Origin: Ruminococcus sp.
GTDB lineage: Bacteria; Bacillota; Clostridia; Oscillospirales; Ruminococcaceae
Length of the DNA: 48,675 nucleotides
Direction: 5' to 3'
NCBI GenBank assembly: GCA_017529875.1
Contig: JAFXNC010000054.1
Coordinates: 1-48,675, forward strand
The position numbers and the translations under genes were made by a program. Under the pieces are notes generated by a model. It made no database searches. It saw nothing but the letters and a program-made list of their open reading frames with translations, and was not told the origin of the DNA. Positions 6,802-14,728 of this stretch are shown in pieces; position 1 is the first letter of the stretch, and the number at the start of each line of letters is the position of its first letter.

Positions 6802-8598
6802 ATGAAACGAAACAGACTGACCGCGATCGCCGCCGCCGTGCTGCTGCTGACGGGCTGCGGACACAGTATAGGCGAGAATGAGAGCATTCCCGCCCCCAAA
6901 TCACAGACCACCACCACCGCCGCCCCCACATCCGGGGCGGAGAGCGAGATCGAAACTACCACCACTACGGGAGATCTTTCACAGGCGGAAAAGGAAATAG
7001 TCCCGGAGGAAGTGGTCTATGAGAAGTTCACCAAGACTTTGCAGGCTGAAAAGCAGGAGCTCCCCGAGGGGCTCACCGTAGCCGACGAGCGGGCGGGCTT
7101 CTCCGGCACCGGCTATGTCAGCGGCTTTGACCCGGAGCACTCGCTGACTGTGTCGGTGGATATCCCCGAGAGCCAGTACTACAACATCACCGCCGCCGTC
7201 GCCGCCGACAAGAAAAGCACCTGCACCCTCACCGCAGGAGGCGCACTTGTGGGGGATTTCACCGTGGCCAAGGACGGCAAGTTCGCCATTGTGACCTTTA
7301 AGAATATCCGTCTGGAAAAGGGCAGCACCGATATCACCTTTGCAGTGACCAAGGGCGCTGTGGATCTCGACTATATAAAGGCAGCCGCCAGCGACGCGGT
7401 GAAGAACCTTGACTATGAGCTCAAATCGCCCGCCCTCTCCAACAAGGAGGCGGACTTCAACGCTCAGGCGCTTTACAGCTATATCTGCGAGTGCTACGGC
7501 AAGTCGGTCATCACCGGACAGCATGACACCGTGGGCACCATGACTGAGACCCGCCGCATCTCCGAGATCACAGGCCGCAGCCCCGCTATACGCTTCGGCG
7601 ACCTGATGCCCTTTACTCAGGACATGATAATCGGCGAGCATGAGATAGAGTACGCCGAGAAATGGGCTGAGGAGGGCGGCCTCATCAGCTATATGTGGCA
7701 CTGGATAGACCCGGTGGGCGGCAAGAGCTACTATGCCGACGAGACAGATTTCGAGCTGTCCAAGGCTGTCACCAAGGAAAAGGTCTACGATAAATCCATC
7801 GAGGAACTGGAAAAGCTCCAAAAGAAAAAGAAGATCTCCGCGGAGTGCGTCGCGGTGATAAAGGACATAGACAAGATCTCAGAAAAGCTTGCAGAGCTGC
7901 GTGACAAGGGCATTGCGGTGCTTTGGAGGCCGCTGCATGAGGCTTCAAACGGCTATTTCTGGTGGGGCAGGGATAAGGAGTCCTACATCTGGCTGTGGAC
8001 GCTGCTCTATCAGAGACAGACTGAATATCACAAGCTCAACAACCTGATCTGGGTATGGTCGGCGCAGAATTCCGACTGGTATGTGGGTGACGAGCTCTGC
8101 GACGTGATCTCGGCGGACATCTACGATCAGGGCAACACCTCCGGACAGGTGGAGAAGCTGCTGTTTTTGCGGGACATCTGCAAGACCAAGCCCATAGCCA
8201 TGAGCGAATGCGGCACCCTGCCCTCGATACAGTCTATCGCCGACGAGCGGGCTTACTGGAGCTACATAGGGCAGTGGGGCGGCTCCTTCCTGCTCAACGA
8301 GGACGCCTCCCTCAACGAGGACTACAACACCACCGAGGCGCTGGTGAAGTTCTACTCCAACAACATTTCCGTGACCCGCGACGAGCTGCCCGACCTTAAA
8401 GCGCGTGCGGCGGAGCTGGAAAAGGCAGCTGCCGAGGCTGAGAAGGAGAAACAGACTACCACAGCCGCCGAAAAGGACAAGGATAAGGACAAGGAGACCG
8501 AAAAGGAGACTACGGCCTCCGCCAAGAAGACCACCGCCAAGACCACCGAGGCGACTGAAAAGGAAACGACTGCCAAGAAGACCACCAAGGCAAGCTGA
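6802..8598 (+). CDS. Second GH26 lipoprotein with charged C-terminal tail
   Basis: A 598-residue protein with AGAGG upstream of ATG 6802. The signal ends in lipobox LLLTGC (Cys about residue 19), then a Thr-rich linker to about residue 60. About residues 90-195 look like a diverged CBM35-type beta-sandwich (FSGTGYVSGFDPEH ... VDLDYIKAA). About 220-535 are a GH26 barrel with GQHDTVG, WHWIDPVGG, acid/base Glu380 in WRPLHEAS and nucleophile Glu469 in AMSECG. It is only distantly like the first GH26 protein here, so it may differ in substrate or cleavage mode. The last ~60 residues are Lys/Glu/Thr/Ala repeats. Before the MITE inserted, only about 32 bases separated it from GH95, so the two probably formed an operon. 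Confidence 0.87.
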   Translation: MKRNRLTAIAAAVLLLTGCGHSIGENESIPAPKSQTTTTAAPTSGAESEIETTTTTGDLSQAEKEIVPEEVVYEKFTKTLQAEKQELPEGLTVADERAGFSGTGYVSGFDPEHSLTVSVDIPESQYYNITAAVAADKKSTCTLTAGGALVGDFTVAKDGKFAIVTFKNIRLEKGSTDITFAVTKGAVDLDYIKAAASDAVKNLDYELKSPALSNKEADFNAQALYSYICECYGKSVITGQHDTVGTMTETRRISEITGRSPAIRFGDLMPFTQDMIIGEHEIEYAEKWAEEGGLISYMWHWIDPVGGKSYYADETDFELSKAVTKEKVYDKSIEELEKLQKKKKISAECVAVIKDIDKISEKLAELRDKGIAVLWRPLHEASNGYFWWGRDKESYIWLWTLLYQRQTEYHKLNNLIWVWSAQNSDWYVGDELCDVISADIYDQGNTSGQVEKLLFLRDICKTKPIAMSECGTLPSIQSIADERAYWSYIGQWGGSFLLNEDASLNEDYNTTEALVKFYSNNISVTRDELPDLKARAAELEKAAAEAEKEKQTTTAAEKDKDKDKETEKETTASAKKTTAKTTEATEKETTAKKTTKAS

Positions 8599-8615
8599 GT
8601 ACATACGAATAAAGC

Positions 8616-8651
8616 AAACGGCATATTCCCTGACCCGGGAATATGCCGTTT
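8616..8651. terminator. Bidirectional intrinsic terminator
   Basis: A 15-bp perfect stem (8616-8630 with 8637-8651, containing ACGGCATATTCCC), 6-base loop, runs on into TTTTT. It lies between the convergent stops at 8598 and 8669. Confidence 0.9.
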
Positions 8652-8668
8652 TTGTGTTTTGGGACTTG

Positions 8669-9451
8669 TCATGCCGTCAGAGTGGTCTTGTAGCGCAGGC
8701 AGATCTTGTCGGTTATAAGGGCGATGAACTCCGAATTGGTGGGCTTGCCCTTTCCGGTGTTTATGGTGTAGCCGAAGAAGGAGTTGAGGGTGTCGATATC
8801 GCCTCTGTCCCAGGCGATCTCGATGGCGTGGCGTATGGCACGCTCCACCCGGGAGGGAGTGGTGCGGAACTTCTTAGCCACCGCCGGATAGAGCAGCTTG
8901 GTGACGCTTTCAAGCATCTCCTTGTCCGCCACCGAGGCCATGATCGCCTCCCGCAGATAGTGATAGCCCTTGATGTGTGCAGGCACGCCGATCTGGTGGA
9001 TTATGTCGGTGACGATTATTTCGAGGTTGGGGTTCTGCCGCACCTTCGCAAAGGGCGAGTCGGAGACGATGTCGGTGTCGATGTCCAGCATCATCTTGAT
9101 GCGCTCACCCAGCATCTTCACGTCGAAGGGCTTTATCATGAAGTAGGAGGCCCCCGCGTTCATGACCTGCTGCTCGATGAAGGCGTTCTCGTAGGCGCTG
9201 GTGACTATGAACATGGGCTTTTTGTAGCCCGACTGCATGACCTTTCTGATGAGCTCGATAGCGTCGAGGTTAGGCATGACGGCGTCCACCATGACCACCT
9301 CGGGAGCCTCGTTGCGGACAGCGTCGTAGATAACAAGGCCGTCCTTGGGGCGGGTTATGACAAAGAACCCGAGATTTCTGAGAGAAGAAGCGCAGCTCAC
9401 GCCGTACTGAGCGGAATCGTCGCCGATGAGTATTTTGATCTTGTTGTTCAT
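8669..9451 (-). CDS. spo0A: Sporulation master regulator Spo0A
   Basis: A 260-residue protein, close to the usual Spo0A length. I start it at ATG 9451 ([12 protein letters not shown]) because GGAGG lies 7 bases upstream on the minus strand; the upstream in-frame extension has no such support. Residues 1-120 are a receiver domain: acidic pair Asp11/Asp12, phosphorylation site Asp56 (VVMVDAVMP), Thr84, Lys107 (MIKPFD). Residues about 140-258 are the Spo0A effector domain with the near-invariant [19 protein letters not shown] and [20 protein letters not shown]. Phosphorylated Spo0A binds 0A boxes to start sporulation and related stationary-phase genes. Its common neighbour spoIVB is not here. 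Confidence 0.96.
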   Translation of the reverse strand: MNNKIKILIGDDSAQYGVSCASSLRNLGFFVITRPKDGLVIYDAVRNEAPEVVMVDAVMPNLDAIELIRKVMQSGYKKPMFIVTSAYENAFIEQQVMNAGASYFMIKPFDVKMLGERIKMMLDIDTDIVSDSPFAKVRQNPNLEIIVTDIIHQIGVPAHIKGYHYLREAIMASVADKEMLESVTKLLYPAVAKKFRTTPSRVERAIRHAIEIAWDRGDIDTLNSFFGYTINTGKGKPTNSEFIALITDKICLRYKTTLTA

Positions 9452-9788
9452 TATGTATTCCTCCGTATATGAGTATGATCTACGCGAAAGCTGCCGGCTG
9501 CCTGCGCGATGTGCCGTTCGGTCTGATATTATCTTACCACAGATAGCAATAAAAATCAATACTTTTTTGCTCAAAACGTCAAAAACTTATCGAGCTGTTT
9601 GTACAAAATATCCAATAATATGAGCATAGTATAACAAATCGTGATATTTTCGGGAGGATAAAACATGATCCGGGAAGGTTCGGGAACAAAAGGCTGAAGC
9701 AAGTCGAATGAAATGACATTAACCGAAAAAAAAGGAAGTGAAGCCGGCAGCAGGGGAGCAGTATAAAAAGGAATAAAGAAGAAAGAAA

Positions 9789-9870
9789 AAAGAATAAAGA
9801 ATAATTAAGGTGTCCGCTTTGCGGACGGTTTTTAAAAATCATCGCCGAAGGCGATACCTTGTTTTTTTCA
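9789..9870. repeat. Y-shaped palindromic repeat, copy 2 (right arm decayed)
   Basis: The left arm 9789-9811 is identical to copy 1. The first hairpin has the same stem with loop TTT instead of AAA (GTCCGC-TTT-GCGGAC, 9812-9826), and the second is CGCC-GAA-GGCG. The right arm matches only ACCTT (9856-9860) and then becomes T-rich. It lies in the 540-bp spacer between the divergent spo0A and transglutaminase genes. Apart from this repeat and the promoter at 9920, I see no other feature there. Confidence 0.8.
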
Positions 9871-9919
9871 CTGATTTTCCTTATTCAATAATCCTTCTTT
9901 TCATTTGCTGCAAAATTTG

Positions 9920-9948
9920 TTGACTTTGACTATAAAGTGTGGTATAAT
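9920..9948 (+). promoter_or_regulatory. Promoter of the transglutaminase-like gene
   Basis: TTGACT (9920-9925), 17-bp spacer, TATAAT (9943-9948) with GTGTGG just before the -10. The same GTGTGGTATAATT is found at the speA leader promoter (14432-14444). Confidence 0.8.
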
Positions 9949-9992
9949 TACAGTGAACTATCTTTACCCGATCCACCCCAAGGAGGTACGCT

Positions 9993-11699
9993 ATGAAAAA
10001 GATCATCCTGAAAGCGCTGCGTGCCGTGACGTCGGCAGCACTCGCTCTCTCAATTGCAGCCGGAGCCGCAGGCTTCACCGACGGAGGGCTGTTCACCAAC
10101 GACACCGCCTCGGTAGCCGAGGCCGCAGATAACCCCACACTGCATTACAATGTGGACGTCGCCCTCTATATACGTCAGCAGCTGGTCAACAATGCCACGT
10201 CTATCCGCTTCACCCTCGATTATATGTTTGACAGCAACGAGCAGGCCTTCGACCAGCTGGGACTGCTTTTCGATTACATGGCAAAGGGCTACACCGGCAA
10301 CGCCGACGAGGGAGATATCCTGTTCACCAGGCAGTACACCAATACCTCGATCACCACCAACGGCTATTCGACACAGGTGGAGTTCACTGTTCAGAAGGAT
10401 ATGACCAACTCCCAGCAGAAGGCCGCCAACGAGGCTGCTGCCAGGATCGAGAAGCAGCTGAACCTCACCGGCCTCAAAAGCGACTATGACCGCATCAAGG
10501 CGGTGCATGACTATCTCGTCACCAACGTCAAGTACGACTACTCTTTCCAGAAGCACAGCCTTTATGACGCTCTGGTGAACAAGAAATGCGTCTGCGACGG
10601 GTTTGCCAAGGCCATGTACAAGATGCTCAACGACGTGGGCATACCCTGCCGCATAATGATCGGCACCGGCGAGGGCGATAATCACGCCTGGAACACCGTC
10701 TACCTGGAGGGCAAGTGGTATTTCATCGACGTCACCTGGGACGCCAACTACTACGAGACCAGCAAGGGCGTCATCCCCTACAAATGGTTCCTGACCTGCT
10801 GGAACCACTTTTACAGCCACGCCATGAACGAATACTCCCAGAAGTACTGGAGCAGCATCTACTGCGATTACGCAGCATCCGATTTCACCAAGACCTCCGG
10901 CTCCTCGGCAGGGTTCAATTACGAGATCATGACCGAGTCCGGGTTCAGATCGGATATCAGCAAGTGTACCGCATCCCTCTCCTATTCGAGCTACGGCTAC
11001 GACGGCAACGCCAAGCGCCCCACCGTCACGGTCAAGGACGGCTCCCGCAAGCTCACCAACGGCAAAGACTACACTGTTGAGTACAAGAACAACGTCAAGT
11101 CCGGCACCGCCACCGCCGTCATCACCGGCAAGGGCAATTATGCCGGCACCCTCAAAAAGACCTACCACATCGGAGAGGCCTTCGCCTCCATATCCATACC
11201 CTATGCGAGCTACACCTATTCCGGCAGTGCGATAAAACCGGTGGTCACTGTCAAGAATTCCGCCGGTCAGAAGCTCACTCTGGGCACCGACTACACCGTG
11301 TCCTATTCTAATAATGTAAAGGTAGGCATCGCCAAGATAACCATTGTGGGCAAGGGCAGATACGGAGGCACCAGGACAAAGACCTTCGTAGTCAAGCCCG
11401 CCAAGAACGCCATAACGAGCATCACGACCACCAAGGGCGCCTTCAGGCTGAAATGGACAAAGGCCACCCCGGGCGCCGTGGGATATCAGGTGCTGTACAG
11501 CACTGACAAGGACTTCGCCAAGAACGTCCACAGCTACACCTCCACAGACCTCAGCGACCTGACAGAGAACTTCTCCCGGGTGCCCAACTCCGGGGAGATA
11601 TGGTATGTAAAGGTGCGTTCCTTCTATACCAAGGACGGCCTCGCCACCTCCACGAGATACGGCAATTACAGCGCCGTGAGATCGGTCAAGGTCCTCTGA
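9993..11699 (+). CDS. Secreted transglutaminase-like protein with Ig-like and FN3-like modules
   Basis: A 568-residue protein; AAGGAGG stands before ATG 9993. A Sec signal covers residues 1 to about 46. A transglutaminase-core (papain-like) domain lies near residues 160-255, with a complete triad: Cys201 (CVCDGFAKAM), His231 (DNHAWNTV), Asp246 (FIDVTWD). Such domains cut or cross-link peptides, often in the cell wall; the substrate cannot be told. Two beta repeats follow (about 325-475; YASYTYSGSAIKPVVTVK, TDYTVSYSNN), then an FN3-like domain (LKWTKATPGAVGYQVLYS). The same three-module C-terminus ends both CAP proteins near 44-47 kb. No anchor motif is visible. Confidence 0.85.
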   Translation: MKKIILKALRAVTSAALALSIAAGAAGFTDGGLFTNDTASVAEAADNPTLHYNVDVALYIRQQLVNNATSIRFTLDYMFDSNEQAFDQLGLLFDYMAKGYTGNADEGDILFTRQYTNTSITTNGYSTQVEFTVQKDMTNSQQKAANEAAARIEKQLNLTGLKSDYDRIKAVHDYLVTNVKYDYSFQKHSLYDALVNKKCVCDGFAKAMYKMLNDVGIPCRIMIGTGEGDNHAWNTVYLEGKWYFIDVTWDANYYETSKGVIPYKWFLTCWNHFYSHAMNEYSQKYWSSIYCDYAASDFTKTSGSSAGFNYEIMTESGFRSDISKCTASLSYSSYGYDGNAKRPTVTVKDGSRKLTNGKDYTVEYKNNVKSGTATAVITGKGNYAGTLKKTYHIGEAFASISIPYASYTYSGSAIKPVVTVKNSAGQKLTLGTDYTVSYSNNVKVGIAKITIVGKGRYGGTRTKTFVVKPAKNAITSITTTKGAFRLKWTKATPGAVGYQVLYSTDKDFAKNVHSYTSTDLSDLTENFSRVPNSGEIWYVKVRSFYTKDGLATSTRYGNYSAVRSVKVL

Positions 11700-11719
11700 G
11701 CAGGGGAAATAAGCAAAAA

Positions 11720-11751
11720 AAATATCCTCTCCCGGGCGGGAGAGGATATTT
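11720..11751. terminator. Bidirectional intrinsic terminator
   Basis: A 14-bp perfect stem (11720-11733 with 11738-11751, AAATATCCTCTCCC) has loop GGGC, with A-tract to the left and T-rich sequence to the right. It lies between the convergent genes ending at 11699 and 11770. Confidence 0.9.
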
Positions 11752-11769
11752 CTTTATCTTGCTTTGTGC

Positions 11770-13023
11770 TTACCAAACTGCTTCGATGTTCCAAAGCTGG
11801 TTGTTGGCGCCGGTGTATCTCCATTGGAGAACGTTGGCGTTGTCTGCGGTGGATCTGCCGGATACGTCCAGAGCCTTGCCGCTGTTCTGGCTGATGATCG
11901 CGTAGCTGTTGCCTACCTTGCGCAGCTCCCACTTCTGGCAGGAGTTGCCGTAGTACTGGCACTGCTGAACGTTTGCACCGTCATCTCTTGAAGCGTTCGC
12001 AACGTCCAGGACCTTGCCGCTGTTGGCGGACTTGATCACATAGTAGCCGTCGCTCTGTCTCTCAAGGTACCACTTCTGATTCTCGTAGCCCTTGTAGGTG
12101 TACTGGAGAACGTTTGCGCCGTTGTCCTTGGAGCCCCAGGATACGTCGAGAGCCTTGCCGCTGTTCACGGACTTGATGGAGTACTTCTGACCTGCGGTGA
12201 AGCTTCCGCCGGAGTTGTTGTTGTTATTATTGTTGTTGTTCCAGCTGTTGTTATTGTTGTTATTGTTGTTGTTGCTGCTGCTTGAAGAACCGGGAGCGGT
12301 GTATGAGATCCAGTCATACTGAGCAGTCAGAGGAGCTCTGCCGTTGTAGTGGTTGAGCCACTCGTCAACGCCGGTACCGTTCCAGACGTTCATCATGATC
12401 CTGCCGGGGGTGGTGGGTATGTCTCTGTAAGCGGTGTAAACTGCCTTCTTGTCTACATACCAGGTGATGCTGGACTGATCCCAGTAGAAACCGTATTGGT
12501 GGAAGCTCTGGGAAGCGTCAAAGCCCAGGTTGTAAACGTACTCGTGGTTGCCCTGACCGCGGGTGTAGTAGTTGAACTGTACCTGATTGGTGTTCTTGCC
12601 CAGGAACTCAATGTCGATCTCGTCCCATACGGTGCCGTCAGAGGGGCCTGTGTAGGTGAAGAACGAGCTTACGACGCCGTCGTTCTTGATGGGCTTCATG
12701 CTTACGTCATACATACCGTAGCCGAATGCCTGAGTGGTGCGGTACTCTGCACCCTTGTAGCCCTGCCAGCTGCTGCCGGTGATGGAGAGATTCATTTTGC
12801 CTCCGGAGAACTGGACGTTGTCCTTGCTCCAGGTGCAGTCGAACATTCCGCCGTTGGACCAGCCGTCGGATGCTTCCATCTTGCCCCAGTCGTAGCTGTC
12901 GAAGCCTGTTCCGAAATAGCTTCCGGTGAAAGTCGAGGCTGCCGACGACGATGTGGGTATCACGATGAGACAAACGGATACTGCTGCTGCTGCGACGAGT
13001 GCGATGAGCCTTTTGATTTTCAT
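11770..13023 (-). CDS. Secreted GH16 beta-glucanase (lichenase type) with ricin-type CBM13-like domain
   Basis: A 417-residue protein. I start it at ATG 13023 (MKIKRLIALV), where AAGGAGG lies just upstream and the signal peptide begins; the upstream extension has no ribosome site. Signal about residues 1-29. GH16 domain about 30-255 with the active-site motif DEIDIEF: Glu135 nucleophile, Asp137, Glu139 acid/base. This beta-bulge form is typical of bacterial 1,3-1,4-beta-glucanases. An Asn-rich linker follows (about residues 258-285), then a beta-trefoil of about 130 residues with three QxW-type repeats (NQKWYLE, CQKWELR, NQLWNIE), a likely carbohydrate-binding domain. It probably cuts mixed-linkage glucan outside the cell. 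The divergent AraC gene next door may control it. Confidence 0.92.
   Translation of the reverse strand: MKIKRLIALVAAAAVSVCLIVIPTSSSAASTFTGSYFGTGFDSYDWGKMEASDGWSNGGMFDCTWSKDNVQFSGGKMNLSITGSSWQGYKGAEYRTTQAFGYGMYDVSMKPIKNDGVVSSFFTYTGPSDGTVWDEIDIEFLGKNTNQVQFNYYTRGQGNHEYVYNLGFDASQSFHQYGFYWDQSSITWYVDKKAVYTAYRDIPTTPGRIMMNVWNGTGVDEWLNHYNGRAPLTAQYDWISYTAPGSSSSSNNNNNNNNNSWNNNNNNNNNSGGSFTAGQKYSIKSVNSGKALDVSWGSKDNGANVLQYTYKGYENQKWYLERQSDGYYVIKSANSGKVLDVANASRDDGANVQQCQYYGNSCQKWELRKVGNSYAIISQNSGKALDVSGRSTADNANVLQWRYTGANNQLWNIEAVW
12214..12282. repeat. Trinucleotide microsatellite coding the poly-Asn linker
   Basis: GTT/ATT triplets on the plus strand encode two Asn runs broken by Ser-Trp-Asn. Repeats of this sort change length by slippage in steps of one Asn without breaking the frame. 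Confidence 0.8.
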
Positions 13024-13115
13024 GATCTTTTCCTCCTTCAAAAATCCTTCATGTGTGCGATGCGTACATAAAGTTTCGACCAATGTGCGCTCGCGTTATT
13101 TATTCTGACAGCCAC

Positions 13116-13121
13116 ATTATA
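13116..13121 (-). promoter_or_regulatory. Possible -10 of the GH16 gene
   Basis: The minus strand reads GC-TATAAT-GTGG here, about 93 bases before the start codon. No good -35 lies 17 bases upstream, which would suit a promoter needing an activator. The rest of the 13024-13392 spacer is very AT-rich and holds the AraC promoter but no gene. Confidence 0.4.
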
Positions 13122-13325
13122 GCACGGGTTTTTCGGTAATAATATCAGATTTGTAATATAAATTTAAAACATTAAATATATTTATCAATCAACTTCGGCG
13201 TTAAAATCGCGTAATTTCGCGGTTATTTAGTGATATGAAACCGTGAAAAAGGTAAATATCCAAAAAAATTAACGGCAATTTTACACAATAATAATCCAAC
13301 AAACGTTTAAGATTCTCATATGCTA

Positions 13326-13354
13326 TTGACATTTTCGCGCTGTTGTGATATTAT
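13326..13354 (+). promoter_or_regulatory. Promoter of the AraC-family gene
   Basis: TTGACA (13326-13331), 17-bp spacer, TATTAT (13349-13354). It is only about 40 bases ahead of the start codon. Confidence 0.75.
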
Positions 13355-13392
13355 ATAATAGAAAAATATTAAGATTCCGAGAGGTGATATAT

Positions 13393-14223
13393 ATGACAGA
13401 TTACTGCTACCCTGTTATAGGTGACGAAGTGAACCTTCCGCTGTACCTTTTAGGTGCCGGAGCAAGGGATCAGGAGTTCCATTTTATCCGTGAGGACGGC
13501 TACCCCAACTATCAGATAATCTACTGTGTGCGCGGCAGCGGAGTACTGCGTCTCAACGGCACCGACACCACGATCCGTGACGGCGATGCATTCTATCTGC
13601 CCCCCAACGTCCCCCACGAGTATTTTCCCACCGACGAGATATGGGAGACTCACTGGCTGAGCTTCGACGGCAGAGAGTGCAGGAACATACTGGAATTCAT
13701 CGGTCTCGACAAGGAGAAGGCCTTCAAGATCCACGACATCAACGCTGTTGACGCGATTTTCAAGAAGATACTCTACCTCATCAAGACCAACTACTATTAC
13801 AGCGGGTTCCAGTGCTCGGCGTACCTCTATCAGTTCCTCATCGAGCTCAACAGGGCTGTGAATATGCAGTTGGGCTCCAAGGACGGCGCGAAGCTCAACC
13901 AGCTCACCCCGGTGATAGAGTACATCGACAAGAATTACAGCCGTGACCTGACGCTTGCAGAGCTTTCGGGGCTCATCGACCTGTCGCCCCAGTATCTGTG
14001 CAGGCTTTTCAAAGAGTGCCTGAATATGAGGCCCTTTGAGTATCTTGCGAGAAAGCGTGTCTCCAAGGCGAAGTCGCTGCTGCTGGAGAACAAGCTCAAC
14101 GTCAACGAGATCGCCCGGAGCGTGGGTTACAACGATTGCAGCTATTTCTGTGCGGTGTTCAAAAAGCACGAAATGCTCTCCCCGGCGGAGTTCCGCTCGC
14201 TGCACCGCAAGGCGGGAGGCTGA
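13393..14223 (+). CDS. AraC-family transcriptional regulator
   Basis: A 276-residue protein. I start it at ATG 13393 (MTDYCYPVIGDEV), with GAGGTG upstream; the longer frame from 13345 begins inside the promoter region. The N-terminal half is a cupin-type sensor domain (GSGVLRLNGTDTTIRDGDAF, LPPNVPHEY). The C-terminal ~100 residues hold two helix-turn-helix units (LTLAELSGLIDLSPQYLCRL; NVNEIARSVGYNDCSYFCAV), the AraC DNA-binding domain. Regulators of this class usually sense sugars and switch glycoside hydrolase genes. It diverges from the GH16 gene, which makes that gene the first candidate target. Confidence 0.9.
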   Translation: MTDYCYPVIGDEVNLPLYLLGAGARDQEFHFIREDGYPNYQIIYCVRGSGVLRLNGTDTTIRDGDAFYLPPNVPHEYFPTDEIWETHWLSFDGRECRNILEFIGLDKEKAFKIHDINAVDAIFKKILYLIKTNYYYSGFQCSAYLYQFLIELNRAVNMQLGSKDGAKLNQLTPVIEYIDKNYSRDLTLAELSGLIDLSPQYLCRLFKECLNMRPFEYLARKRVSKAKSLLLENKLNVNEIARSVGYNDCSYFCAVFKKHEMLSPAEFRSLHRKAGG

Positions 14224-14281
14224 GGGGTACGGCATCTCTATGCCCGCAGCACCGCGGTTTGCACACTTTGAGATCAATACA

Positions 14282-14310
14282 GGGATCCGATGTTCAAGGC
14301 GTCGGATCCC
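14282..14310 (+). terminator. Intrinsic terminator after the AraC gene
   Basis: Stem GGGATCCGA (14282-14290) / TCGGATCCC (14302-14310) with an 11-base loop, followed by TTTCTTTTT. Confidence 0.85.
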
Positions 14311-14414
14311 TTTCTTTTTGACCCGATCATCCTCATATGCCGCCGCCGGGAAGTCTCATATCACGCCCCGGGTGAGAAAGCCTGCCGATCACAGTAAAAG
14401 CGCACCTCTGCGGC

Positions 14415-14443
14415 TTGACAATGCCGGTATAGTGTGGTATAAT
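14415..14443 (+). promoter_or_regulatory. Strong promoter of the speA leader
   Basis: Consensus TTGACA (14415-14420), 17-bp spacer, consensus TATAAT (14438-14443). Transcription would start near 14450, about 280 bases before the speA start. Confidence 0.9.
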
Positions 14444-14449
14444 TGTACT

Positions 14450-14713
14450 GTCGGATCATCCGACGATGCGACCGCTTCTTGCATATGCATCAAGCCAAGC
14501 CCGGACGGACAGGCGGGTCGAAAGCCGAACGCAGGTATCCCTGCAATTATTGATTGAGTTAGAAGCTCAAATTTTATAAGTACAAATCATCACTTGTGAA
14601 ACGGTCAATAAATCATTTCGGCGTGTGTTCCGTAGGTCTTTGCGCAGCTTGGGCTGCGATGCGATGCCTATATACGTTAATGATTCGCAGGTGACAGTTC
14701 ACCTGCTTTTTTT
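14450..14713 (+). ncRNA. Structured 5' leader of the polyamine operon, candidate riboswitch or attenuator
   Basis: About 264 nt between the promoter and the terminator just before speA. Visible helices: GTCGGA-tca-TCCGAC (14450-14464) at the 5' end; CGACC (about 14469) with GGTCG (about 14516); GCCGAA (14524-14529) with TTCGGC (14617-14622), closing a multibranch that holds GCAGG-tatc-CCTGC (14531-14544) and TTGAG/CTCAA (14554-14570); then CGCAGC-ttgg-GCTGCG (14643-14658) and the terminator. I could not match it to a riboswitch consensus I know (T-box, lysine, SAM, TPP, cobalamin, guanidine, ydaO, GEMM). The likely signal is a polyamine, an amino acid or a related metabolite; this is inference. 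Confidence 0.65.
14687..14713 (+). terminator. Leader terminator directly before the speA ribosome site
   Basis: Stem GCAGGTGA (14687-14694) / TCACCTGC (14699-14706), 4-base loop, then seven Ts (14707-14713). The speA Shine-Dalgarno GGAGA begins at 14716. A terminator here only makes sense if read-through is controlled. Confidence 0.85.
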
Positions 14714-14728
14714 ATGGAGAGATCAGCT

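Noticed and set aside
9665..9697. A 10-codon frame (MIREGSGTKG) behind GGGAGG in the spo0A/transglutaminase spacer
   Set aside because: Too short to support as a gene, with no matching promoter and no neighbour it would obviously control. It could be a relic.
10050..11531. Long open frame of 493 codons on the minus strand within the transglutaminase-like gene
   Set aside because: Shadow of a G+C-rich gene: the plus-strand frame has a signal peptide, a catalytic triad and a ribosome site, while the minus frame is low-complexity Gly/Val/Leu with none of these.
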